Part shown: positions 46,228-57,909 of the stretch, one piece after another
Layout of the letters: the number at the start of each line of letters is the position of its first letter
How positions within the stretch are numbered: the stretch's first letter is position 1
From: Akebia trifoliata
Taxonomy: Eukaryota; Streptophyta; Magnoliopsida; Ranunculales; Lardizabalaceae
Reading direction: 5' to 3'
Assembly: GCA_017979445.1 (NCBI GenBank)
Contig: CM030713.1
Location: 23,977,163 to 24,041,162 of the forward strand
Length of the DNA: 64,000 nt
Notes under the pieces: generated by a model
The model's input: the letters and a program-made list of their open reading frames with translations, nothing else
Database searches by the model: none
Told to the model about the DNA's origin: nothing
Translations under genes and position numbers: made by a program

Positions 46228-46690
46228 ATTTTTTTATTAGAACAGCTAGTTGAGACGTACAAAAAGAAAAAATGGAAAAGAAAACCGGATTACACATTTG
46301 AAATGCTCCCTATCCCAACGAACGAGCAAGTCCTCAAAGAGGGCCCCTTTGAACTCTCTACATGTCATACAGCAAAATAAAAGGAGACTCAAGACAGCAT
46401 TCTGTACCCTCAAAAGACCTGGTATTCCGCTCCTTCCAAATTCCACCAAGATCTGGCAAACGGGTAAATGCCCCATTATAGTCTCTTTGCATCACAAAAG
46501 CTGCAACCCAACTTGGCCCAAGAATCGAAAAGCACTCTAGCTGACATTGGCAAACAGCACATCACACCAAAGAGGGAGCAAATCTCCCTCACAACACGGC
46601 AGTGGATAATGAGATGATTAACTGACTGAATTTTCATCTTCTCTACACATGCAACAGATATTTGGCCCACAGTAACCCGTCTTTCCCAAT
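46228..46690 (-). mobile_element. LINE 3'-end remnant
   Basis: On the minus strand, broken frames encode the zinc-binding end of LINE ORF2: MKIQSVNHLIIHCRVVREIC (about 46590-46640) and the later EFKGALFEDLLVRW segment (about 46315-46355). A T-rich start on the plus strand (GAATTTTTTTATTAG) is the reversed 3' tail. Sits between the CAT9 and WRAP73 genes. Confidence 0.75.
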
Positions 46691-47440
46691 TAGATGAGCT
46701 TATTATTATTTTTTTCCTTCTCGTTCTGTTTCCCTCCCCACACGAAAATGCAGAACAAGGAAAATCTGTCGTAATCTTGAGAAGCTAGAAACCAATCTTA
46801 TAAATGGAAACTAGATCATATACATGAGAAGTTAGAAACCAATCTTATAAATGAAAATGCAGCGGTACACATTGATGTTGCCATCTTTGCAAATTTTTAC
46901 TAGAAAATCTTTAAAACAGCCGAAGTTAGTATTTGGTAATGGCAAGTGGCATATTTCAATTTTTCACATTGAGAGGAAGGAAAGAGACCAAATCCCACGG
47001 TGCAGGTCTCTCTCTCTCTCTCTCTCCGTCCATTTTGCCCCTTTTCCCACTGTTTTCATTATTTTGGTTTGAATTTAAAGGGTCTGATTTTTCTGCAGTC
47101 AAGTTTGATTGTCTTTCCAGCAAGAAAATTTAGTCAAAATAAAAAAGAGTTAGGTCCATCTCAATTTGCCCCACCATTCATTCTTACTCAAAATGAATTC
47201 TAGTTGAAACAAAATTGTTGATGTTGTGAAATTGAATCGGAGCATCAAAACACAAGAAAGTCTTGTTGGCATCTGAGTTTTCTCATTAAACTGAAAGTAT
47301 TACAGATAGTTGCAGAGGCATATTATATAACATTGTAGGAAAATTGAACCACTGAACATAAAAAATCACTAAAAATATAGCCAAATATAAATCACCCCAT
47401 AATTGATCAAAGGCCCCTGATCCCCATTTTCACTACCCCT

Positions 47441-50400
47441 TTAATCCTCAGAGCTATCTTCATCAGAGTCGGGCAACATGGGCACCGCAGTACAGCAGAA
47501 TGACTCCCGGTCTTTGAGAAGAACACAACTTCCATCTGAATTCCATTTGAGATCGGAAATGGTAAACTGTGGCAATGGAATACTCACACAGAAGGCACCA
47601 GAGGGTGTCCACATGTACAAGTGAGAGCTACCGGTGCACAGAACAAGACGTGGGCATGTTGGATCCCATGCCGCTGCTCGAATGGTTTCTTTCTGCACTA
47701 ATATGGCGACGAGCTCAAGATGACGAATGTCCCATATCCAAAGAACAGTTGGCATGCTATCGTTACGAGTGAAGATATACTGGCTGTCCTTGCTCCATGA
47801 CAATAGACCTGAATAAGGGAGGCATAAATAAATATGTTTATTTACTAACCCACTATAGATCGAACCTTTTAAGTAAATAAATGGAGGAACAAGGGCCTCA
47901 CCAACTCCTTGTTTAGGGTTCGGTTTGTCTGCAGGAGGTTTCTGAGAAGGCAAGTTAGTGGGTAAGTCCATTACTTTGTACCGTACTCGTCCTTCTGTAG
48001 GATTTTCTAAAACAAAAGAAACATACCCAAAGATCCAGTTGAAAAAAAAAAAAAAAAATTTTGACCCGAATGGGCAGCACGTAAGAAATTGAAATTTATG
48101 GAGCAGAAATTGAGCAAGATCAAAACATTTGAGTAAATAAATAGAGGATTCACTTGCAAAACAAATTCAAAAGATTCATGACTATGATATCTTCTAGAAA
48201 TATATCTCAATGAACTCTCCCATGTGTGAATAAGGAAAGTTTAATTGGATGATTCAAAACCTATTCTCTAGGCCCACCACCTAGAATTAGGTATCTAATT
48301 CGCCAATAAGTATTGGAGGGCGTGTTGGCCTCAATCACGAGCCACCGCCTCATCAAGAAGAGGGCCAAGTGACACCCCCAATGCAACAGTATGAACATGT
48401 GAACTGCAGAGCAAAGAGTCTCAACCACTCTTAAGCCCTGTGCACACTCGGCCCGAAGTATTCAAATTAGGACATCTGCCAAACCCTCCTACAAGTAGTA
48501 GTTAACTACTAACCAAACACACTAAGTCATGTTATGAGTTATATAAACTATTAAATTTATTCTCTTTAAATTTTGAAATTTTATATAATTAAAAAAAACT
48601 ATTAAATTACAACATAAAATGATATTTACATTCTGTCCAGGTATGTTCCAAAACAAGTTGAGCAATCGCAATTAATAAATCTACTGTGCTAATCTAAAAT
48701 GAATTACTTCCTGACATTAGAAATCCAATGTAAGCTGGATTCCCCCTCCAAATTTGGTCAGGACTCGGTATGTTTCTTCTAGAATTACTCAAGAGTTGAG
48801 ATTGGTTGTTGTAGCCACTAAAGGTCCTCAAATGAACATATCACAAGTTTCAAGTTGTTAAAGCAAACACATATCTTTTACTTACGACAAATTGGGCATG
48901 TTTGATATAAGATACGAGAGACTTATAGCGTCTCCTCTTTTAAAGTTTTCGAAATAAGGAATCTCAACAATCATCATCTACACCTTATCCCAATAACTAG
49001 GGTTGGCAACATGCATAATATTTTTTCATGAAGGCATGTTCATTTTCGTATCTTTGTTCACTAATACTATTCATGTCATTTTCGGTCTTCCTCTTGCCCT
49101 TTTAGAGTCCCCACTTCTACCAAACCCTCCTTGTTACTATTGCTATGAGTATGCTTTGATAATCCCCAAACCCATCTCAAATATAAAAAAATTCTTGTTG
49201 AATCTCCCATTGGAGTTATTCCTAAATATCCTTGAATGCATTCATCGTCTTCCCTAGTTTTTCCACTCATCCACCTAAACATAATCTGTCCCTAGTTTTT
49301 CCACTCATCCATCTCAACATAATCTGTCACACTCATTCTACAAACAAATTGTTTGTATCAATTGAAAACACTAAGCTCCATTAAGCATGACCGACCTTCT
49401 TGTTGTCTTCTAAATTTCCTTAGGTTTTGTATTAGGGAAAGAGAAGCCCTTATCTCATCGTTGTTGAGTGTTGTGTTATCCACCTCCGCTCTCGGGTGTC
49501 ACTTGCTCACATATCGTGCCTCAGTTTGACCCATGACTTTCTTATATTCGTAGTTGCTCCTTCCCTATCAGGTCGGTCTTTTGAGGTAAATGGTTTGTCA
49601 ACATGGTATCAAACCATTAGGTTTGTACAGGTCATAGGTTCGAGTCTCCTAGAGGGAATTTTACACCCTTATGGGTGAGGAGTGTTGTGCTATCTGCCTC
49701 CACTCCTGGGTGTCACGTGCTAGCGTTTCATGCCCAATTCGACCTGTGACCCTCTTATATTCATAGTTGTGGCTTGCCCATTAGATCGATTTTTTGGAGT
49801 AAATGGTTTGTCAACAATCCTAAGTATAAGAACAAGCATTCTAATACGACATTTGATGTATACCTCAAGATTACCCTACTGAATCATGTATAAGACTAGG
49901 AATTCAAAAACAATGCTTATGTGTGCTCCAAGTGCTCAAACATGTAAGGAAAAAAACATGCTCAAAATACTTAACATGAATGAAGCACCATTTACAATGT
50001 CCAACATGCACAATACAATCTTGATCGAGTCAAATCTCATAGGGACGACATGCAATGATTACAATTTGATAGGAAAAAAATGATTATGAAAAAACTAAGG
50101 GAGATAAAACCTAGGATAAACCATCACTACATAAAAGGAAAGTTCAAAAGGCAAAAGTATGCAATTTTCTATTCTAGACCTCATTACTGTGTCAAAATGT
50201 GTAATAAATTGACCGTCGAAATATGATCATAAGGTGAAATTCAAACAATTGTCATGAGGAAGAGGAAATAATAATAGCTAAAGTGAACTTTTACCCACAA
50301 TTATTGACACCGTTAAGGAAAAAGTTTTCCCTCCTTTTTAAATATATTTCTCTACTCAACTTCTTCCTCCATTGTCCAACCTTCTTATTGACTTTTTAGC

Positions 50401-53400
50401 GAACTTCCTTTTAACCTCTGGGAGGCATAAAAATTGAGAGGGAAATGGAATTGATGACGAGAACTAGGTCAAATGCAACACAAAATGTTGCAAATGTTAA
50501 TGACGGTGAGGGTATCGATATTCCTAATAGGACAAATACTACAGCAAAAAATTCAATAACGTAATAATTGTGGGTAAAAATTCACTTTGATCGTTATCCT
50601 ATTCTATCTTCCTCAATGCAATTGCTTGCACTCGATTCTCCACTTTGTGGACTTTATGATCACTTCCACAATAAGTTTAGTAAAAAATTGACAACTTTAT
50701 GAGGTTCAGGATAAAAAATTGCATACATTTGCCTTTTAAACTCCTTTTTTATGATGGTTGTTTACATTACTTTTATCGGTCTTAATTGGTCGAAATCGTT
50801 TTTACTCAGCAAATTGCAATTATTGCATATCACCCTTACGATACTTGACTATTCCAAGATTGTCTTGTGCATGAACACACATCAATATTTGCTAGTTATA
50901 TTTTCCCCATCTTTAAGTTTCTCGAATATATGTTGTTCCATCACATCATCATATACTTTTCACTTGTGGGGCATGTAATCGCCATTTTCAAATTCCTAGT
51001 CCAATGCTTATTTTCTTGAGATAATCTCAAGATACACATCAAAAGTCAGATTGGGATGCTAGTTATCCTATTGGGGATGAGGAAAAAACATTATGTTGTC
51101 TCGACAGTTTGATCAATACATGTCGATAATGTAACACTCCCCCAATTTATATACCCTACATCAATTCTTTTTTTTTAATAGGTAAATACCCCTATTTCAT
51201 TAAAAATGGAGACAGTCAAGATGACCAACCCAATGAATATGGATCTAGAAAGGAAAAAAAATAGGCAACCTTACGACAACGAAATCAGAACGAAATATTG
51301 AAAAAACTCCCATAAATTCCTTTAAGATGTTACACCAACAAACATGAACCTCAAAATAGAGACAACTGTTTCATAGGTTGTTAACTCCTTGTTTTCGAAA
51401 ACCCGAGAAGTCCTTTCTTTCCAAATACCCCAATGACCCATACCAATTTTAAACAAATACATTCACAACAATTTCTCCATCTTTATGTATAATTGAACCC
51501 AAATAATGCGGTCTTGAGGGATATCTACCAAGAGGATGGCAAATCCCTTTTCATTCCATCCGGGTAAGTTCCGAAACAAATAGAACAATCGCAATTAAAT
51601 CCACTATGAGAGCCTAAAATGACATTACTTGCCAATACTGTAGAAATTCAATGAAAGCTGGATTCCAACTAAAACTTTTGTCAAAACTCAATGTGTTCCA
51701 TTTAGAATAATTGAAAGTTGAAACTGGTTATTTCAGCCACCTTAAGGAGTCCAAATGGATCTGATTTGATGATTGGTGAGGAAGGTGATGTAAGAGAGGT
51801 TGAAGTTACAAAACAAATGAGATGAAGTACAAAAACTTTTAGTGAAAATCTACCTACACAAATTTCTCTTCAACTAGATAATTGAAATGATCAAATGAGC
51901 TACAAACAATGTCTCAACCATAAGTTCAGTACAAAGGTGATACACAAGTACACAACATTCCCTTAATACTCAACATCATTAAATATACAATTAAGAACAA
52001 GATGTGTGTTTTCATGAGGGTCAGAAGAAAGGTATGAAATAGGCAAGCCCTATACATTGGAATCTCTTGTATATGTTGAAAAAGGTTATATTCCTAGACT
52101 AAGGTTAAAGTCATTCATATAATGGTAAAAGTGCGGCTCGTTAATACCAAAAGAAATATAATTTTGTTAGTACTCTTTAAACATAACTAATCTTGTACAA
52201 TTTTCTTGCAGTTTTTTACAGGACAAAAAAATCTCGTCTAATCCTAAGTTCAAAACTAACATCATAACCCTACCACTAATTAGTATCTCATGATTATCCT
52301 GAAGAAGTATAAGATTAGGAATTCAAAAACGGCAGTTACGTGCGCCTCAAGTGTCTGAAAACATAAAAGAACAATATATATTCAAAATACCTAACATGGA
52401 GGACAATTGGCAAATACCAACACGTGTCCAACATATGCATGTTAATCCCGATAGAGTCAAATCCGTAGTAACGTGTAATGATTGCAATTTGATAAGTAAA
52501 AATAATTCTGATAAGACTGAAATTAAAAAAACTATGAATAGATAATAATTATATAAAAAGAGAGTTCAAAAGGAAAAAAGTATGCAATTTTCTATCCCAC
52601 ATCCCATTACTCTGTCAAAATTTCTACAAACTTGATTGTCGAAGTGTGATCACAAGGTGGAGAATTAAGTGCAAATAATTGCAAACAGGAAAAAGACAAG
52701 GTAACAAATGGATTGAATTTGCATCCAAAATTATTGGCATCATCTGCGAGAAAAAAATTTCATCTATTTTATTATCTTTCTCCACTCAAACTTCTTGACT
52801 TCTTGATGAGCTCTCTTTAGACCTTTGGACGACATCACAATTGAGAGAAAAATGGTTCAGATGACGAGGATTAAGTCAAATGGAGCACGAGATGCTATAA
52901 ACATCAATGAGGTTGGTGAGGTGATTGACATTCTCAATGGATACATTATATACTCAAAAAATCAAATTGCACAATACTTGTGGGTGAAAATTCACCTATT
53001 TGTTACCTTGGCCTCTATTCCTCCTTCAAATTGTTTACATTCGATTCTCCATCATGTAGAACCTTTAATCATACTCTGACAATCAAATCAATAGAAATTT
53101 TGACATTGTCACAGTATTAAAAATAAAAAATTGCATACCTTTACTTTTTGAACTCTTCCTTTATATGACGATTGATTATTCTTGCTTTTATCGAATCTTA
53201 ATCTTATTAGAATTATTTTTACTTATCAAATTGCAATCATTGCAAATCGCATTTGCGATATTTGATTCTACCGAGATTTTTATGTTCATGTTAGACACGT
53301 ATCGGTAATTGTCAAATACATGTCTTCCTTGTTAAGTTTTTCGACCATACATTCTTTTCTTACATCATTGGACGTTATTTGCTTGGGACACATAATCGCC

Positions 53401-56400
53401 ATTTATAAATTTTTAGTCCAATGTTCATTTCTTCAAAATAATTCTGAGATATACATCAAAGGTTGGGTCAAGGTGTTAGTTCTTAGACTTTGGATGATGC
53501 AAGAGCTTCTCTCACCTTGACAATTTGATCAAAACATATCAATAATATAACTCTCCAAAAGCACTCCCCCACTTTATCCTCCCAAAATCAATTCTAAAGG
53601 TTTACATCTACAACAATTTCTCTCATCTTTTGTAATTGAACCTAAATAACCTACGTAGTCATCGATGGATTGTTTGTTTGTCCTTTTTAACTGGAGCTTC
53701 ATCCCTAAAAGAGTCCTAACTAAAGTTGGCACGGGATAGGTTCTATCTTGATCCTACTTGTCTAAAGACCCTTAGTTTCTAATTATAATCCATCTGTGAT
53801 TTAAACTTTACCTTCTTCTACATCATATGCAAATAACACACCAAGGGAATGGTCCTTGAATATGAGCAGTTAATCCATCCATAACTTATATAAAAATGTA
53901 CAAGGTTAGTGCTAACCCTGGTGCAAACACATTGCAATTGGAAACTCTTTCGTCATGCCAACATGTATTCCATCATTTAAAAGACCTCAAAAATGTTCTC
54001 ATTATCTTCCCTTTTGCTCCAATAGAACCTTTAATTTGCATGATTCTTTTAATTGGAGCTGTTACTGGTCTTTGTTGTGCATGACCAAAACATGTCAATC
54101 GACTTTCCCCTATTTTATCACATATTGGAGCTATTCATAGATTTCATGAATGCGTTCATTCTAATTTTATAGTTTTAATTTTTTTTCACTCTATCCATCT
54201 CAGCATCCTCATCTTTGTTACACTTAGTTTGTGAATATCTTGTTTCTTAATTGCTCAATATTCAGCTCAAGTATAGTTGGTCTTACTTCCGTCTTAATAA
54301 GAATTTCCTTTTAATTTGATTGGGAAGCATTGGTCACATAGCAGTTATTATCATCATCAGCAGCAGCAGCAGGAAAAATAGGACATATAAAGAATTAATC
54401 CTATGTAAAGGAAATGGTCATCAATCACTCACCAGAATTCCCTTGTATGAACTCATCGCTTAGACATAATCCTGACATATCAAGCTGCAACGGCTCATCA
54501 ACCTCCTGGAAATTTTGAGAAAAAATCCAATATTTCACGTAAAAAGTAATTCCCCCAATAATAAATTGATAATCAAGTCTGATGACACTATAAATAATTA
54601 CCTTGAACACAGCAGCACCGCGAGGACCACGAACAGTGGATAGGTGCATGAATTCAGCAAATATTTTCCATGTCAGATGATTCAAAACCCGTAACATCTG
54701 GTCATAACTACCCACAGCTAGAAACTGGCCACACGGGGACCATGCAACACTTTTAACACCCAATCCACTTTCGTATGCCTGATACTTAAATAGACACCTC
54801 CCATCTGGAGAATAGATCAGAATCTGTACAAAACAATGGTAGCTAAGTTTTCCCCAGCTAAAGATTGTTTTGCATTAAAACCCATTATTTTAAATATCAA
54901 TGTCTAAGTGTGTATCTTTTTCTTCTTCTTTTTGATGTCTATGTGTGTATCAACCATTGGTCAATATGCATGAATGTGGATTGTCACCATCGAAATAGCC
55001 AAAATATTTTAAATAACCTAGAAAACTCATGTGTTGATAGTTGATACACCGTCAATGCACTGAAATGACCAAACTAATTTACTCATAAAAATTGACTGTT
55101 TAAACAACTTTGATTAATGAGTGTGTGTATCATTAGATAACAGTGGACAACCATCATAGGGTATTGTTTCAAAATCTCTCAATATCAAAATGTAACACCC
55201 AATGTGAAAAGCACGTGGAATTGATGGTTTGACCCAAGTGAAAACCACCCCACATGCATATGAGTTTGAAATGGAAAGGGAAAACTTTGGAAAAATAGGA
55301 AAAACGATTATAAAAAAAAGGGGAAAAAGCAGCTGGGCTCAGCTCCTCGAAGTTCCAAGAGAGTGTTGTGGAGTCTAACTCCATTTGCTATTTCTTGAGG
55401 TATTTGGAAGGAGCACAATAGCAGATGCTCTGAGGGGATCAAGCAGCCAACTCATGAAGTCCTTACTATGAGCTTTCTATTCTTCTGGTGTAAGACCTTC
55501 AAAGACCTCAAAGGGAATATATATATATATGTATGGTGCGTGTGATTGTGGGATTAGTCTCACCCGAAGGGCGGGGAGATACACACAATAAGCGAAAAAA
55601 AATACATAACATCAAGACATCATCAATAAATCCCACATTAAACAACATTTGTGAACCATATCACAATCATAAGATCATGGAAATTAACCATAGGCATACA
55701 AAAATGGATTTTTTTTGTTATTTTTATTTTGAAAAAATGCGTTTAAAAAGTAAAAAAAAAGTGTTCAAAACATAAGAAACACGTTTTTTTTTTAAGAAGC
55801 CAAGTTATTTTATTGTTTTAAACATTAGAGGTACAAAACACATTTTAGACGAGACTTTTTTTTATAGGTCAAAGCATTTATTAATAACGAAAAAAGGTAA
55901 GAGGCAAGGAGACCACCTAGAGAAGAAAAAAGAAAAAGAAAAACAACAAACTATACAAATATTGTGCCACCTACAAAGAAAATCCTCAAAAAATAGCCCT
56001 CTAAACTCCTTTGAGAGCTTGCTCCAAGAGAAGAGGAACCCAATAATGGACAACAAAACCACTTGCAGCGAATGCTCCTTCCCCTAAAAAACTCTACTGT
56101 TCCATTCCTTCCAAATTCCCGAACAAATAGCAAAAAAAAAAAGTTAAACGAGAATTTAAAAAAATACGAAGCTTGTTGTGCCTGACTGCAAGAAAAACGG
56201 GTAAATAAACTTTCGAAAAAACTGAGATACTGTTCAGAAGACACGAATTCTAATCTTCCATGTTCCTTTCTTGTGCATCGGTATACGGGACACAATTCAA
56301 GGGGGATATTACCCTCCACTCAACAAAACTCAAATAAGAGATATATGCTAAAAATCAACTATAGATCATATGAGTAACCATTAATTTACATATTTTTCCT

Positions 56401-57909
56401 TTGTTTCCACCGACTATATCCAATATTATACAATGATCAACTGTATCAATCATCAGACCAGTGTGAAATTTAATCTAAAAGATGGGGATCTTTCTAAAAA
56501 ATCAAATGAAGTCAGATATTTTAAACAAGAGCACATATAAAAGCATAACCATCGGAATCAGTTTGAGGCAGGGAAGATTAAGATAAATGAAAACAATCAA
56601 ATAAAATACCTTATAATCAAGTGAAGAATCCCAGATCACTATAGCACTATCATCAGGCGACCATTCAATGTCAGCTAAGTCCAACGTGTCAACAGCAAAA
56701 ACACCCATGATCTCCCATGTATGACAAAATAGGAGATTAATATAGTCCTTGCAGTCACACCTAGTGCAGATCGCAGCAAACTTTCCATCTTTAGTAAAAG
56801 AAACACCCTTCGATGCATGTTTTGGCCATTGCACGTGTATACAAGCTGTGTTAACCAGTGACCAAACTGTTAGCCGCAACTGAAAATCTGATGTCGTGAG
56901 AATATGACGACTGTCAGGGCTCCACCTTGCATAAGCAATCCCAGCAAGGCCTTCATCTATTTTACATGTCCATTCAGGTTGGGTCAATGACCAAGCTTGT
57001 ATCATTGGTCTCTTATAAAGACCGCATAGTATGTACTCGGAATCAAGAGCCCATTCAATATAGCTTATTTTATCCAAGCAAGAAAACAATTGTACAACCT
57101 GTATCAGGAATACAATGATATTAATATTTAGAGAAACATTTTCCTTACGAACTTAGTAAAGATTGTACGCCTTACTAAGGGTGGTCTTAGTCAAATGGAC
57201 TAACACATTAACAATCCAACACCACAGCCCTCAAAATTGCATCTAAAAACTCAGATCCAACAAAAAAATTCAAAAAATAATATTTTTTGGGTTTGATCCA
57301 AGGTTTTGAAATGAACAACCAAACTTCCACAAAACTCCCAAACTTAAAAGTGAAATTCAATGGTGAAAAATAACTTTTTTTAGGAATTTTTTTTTGAAGT
57401 TCATATAACTTTGTCCTCTACCACCTTGAATGATCGGATCATGTTTTTGGATGCCAAAAAGTGAGCCCAAGGACCCTTAGTAAGTGTGAAATCCTTACTA
57501 GTAAGGCTAGTCAGACTCTAATATTTAAAACCATTGTCATTGAGTTTTGATTTTTTATTAGATCAGTAAAAAAAAAAAATGATTTTTCTAATATTGTGCA
57601 TTTCTCTTGCTTTAAAAACTGTTGAAATTCAGAACACATACTACATTATAGAGAAACGCGTAAATTGAAGATTTGCAGTAAATTGAGCCCTCTATTTCAA
57701 ATTAAACGTGAAAGATGAGAAAATAGATGAACCATTTGATCATCCAGCTTCAAATAATTAACAAATTTGGGGCTTTTAACGAAATCAAGTACCTTAAGAG
57801 AGAGAACATCTCGGATCACAAGGCGATAATCGACTGCGACTGCAAGATAACGAGCATTTGGAGAGAAACAACACGGGCCAGTCTGCTTATAAGCTTCCGT
57901 GAACTCCAT
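47441..57909 (-). CDS. WRAP73: WD40-repeat protein, WRAP73/WDR8 type
   Basis: Six exons on the minus strand: 57909-57793, 57098-56610, 54823-54602, 54505-54433, 48006-47902, 47808-47441; all phases fit; 457 codons plus TAA, close to human WRAP73 (about 460). WD40 propeller signs: CCFSPNARYLAVAVDYRLVI, ISYIEWALDSEYILCGL, IAYARWSPDSRHILTTSDF, LADIEWSPDDSAIVIWDS, SVAWSPCGQFLAVGSYDQ, LLSWSKDSQYIFTRNDSMP and WIWDIRHLELVAIL. The C-terminus is acidic (LPDSDEDSSED). In animals and fungi this protein acts at centrosomes or spindle pole bodies and microtubule minus ends; its plant role is little known, so a microtubule function is inference. The ATG at 57909 is chosen because MEFTEAYKQTG fits the family N-terminus. 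Intron 4 (48007-54432, 6.4 kb) is packed with transposons. No damage seen. Confidence 0.93.
49469..49816 (+). mobile_element. TRIM retrotransposon (LTR-internal-LTR, 348 bp)
   Basis: 5' LTR 49469-49603 (TGTTGTGTTATCC ... TTTGTCAACA), internal part of only 79 bp, 3' LTR 49683-49816. Right after the 5' LTR lies TGGTATCAAACC (49604-49615), a primer site close to the initiator tRNA-Met type TGGTATCAGAGC. GGGTGAGGAG before the 3' LTR is the polypurine tract. No coding capacity. The LTRs differ at many positions, so the insertion is old; a target duplication is not visible. Same family as the cluster at 63.2-64 kb. Confidence 0.88.
49816..51060. mobile_element. long-TIR non-autonomous DNA transposon, copy 1
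   Basis: The left arm (about 49816-50200) and right arm (about 50700-51060) are inverted copies of each other over more than 300 bp with gaps: TTCAAAAGGCAAAAGTATGC (about 50146) pairs with GCATACATTTGCCTTTTAA (about 50721), and ACTAGGAATTCAAAAACAAT (about 49892) pairs with a region near 50985-51010. The middle has no coding frame. The Mutator superfamily can have such long arms; ends and target duplication are not defined. Confidence 0.6.
51165..51500 (-). mobile_element. LINE 3'-end remnant
   Basis: A T-rich start (TTTTTTTTAATAGGTAAA) and the following sequence resemble the reversed tails at 55.86 and 59.87 kb. GAGAAGTCCTTTCTTTCCAA and nearby text read on the minus strand resemble the last part of plant LINE ORF2 (WERKDFSG-type). 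Heavily decayed; in intron 4 of the WRAP73-type gene. Confidence 0.5.
52240..53490. mobile_element. long-TIR non-autonomous DNA transposon, copy 2
   Basis: Same arrangement as copy 1: left arm about 52240-52690, right arm about 53100-53490, inverted. GTTCAAAAGGAAAAAAGTAT (about 52565) pairs with ATACCTTTACTTTTTGAAC (about 53135). It differs from copy 1 by many substitutions and small indels, so the copies are old. Confidence 0.6.
54824..56609 (-). other. intron 2 of the WRAP73-type gene
   Basis: A 1.8-kb intron with (AT)n at about 55520 and a LINE remnant at 55857-56320. Nothing else recognised. Confidence 0.7.
55857..56320 (-). mobile_element. LINE 3'-end remnant
   Basis: Minus-strand frames carry REFGRNGTVEFFRGRSI (about 56070-56120) and EFRGLFFEDFLCRW (about 55970-56010), the end of plant LINE ORF2. 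They are followed by the reversed tail (TTTTTTTTATAGGTCAAAGC on the plus strand). Several stops. Lies in intron 2 of the WRAP73-type gene on its coding strand. Confidence 0.72.

Larger units (their letters stand above)
48630..54270. repeat. duplicated transposon blocks in intron 4 of the WRAP73-type gene
   Basis: Diverged direct copies recur in the same order: 48630-48840 with 51553-51765; 49885-50290 with 52310-52690; 50710-51010 with 53110-53470; 51070-51140 with 53510-53560. A further pair, about 49195-49400 and 54115-54260, is weaker. Within each half, two blocks are inverted relative to each other (see the long-TIR entries). The two halves are related copies of one element family, separated and partly interrupted by a TRIM and a LINE remnant. 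Confidence 0.6.

Noticed and set aside
49464..49821. Target duplication around the TRIM at 49.5 kb
   Set aside because: Flanks TTGAG and ATCCT do not match; the element is old or recombined.
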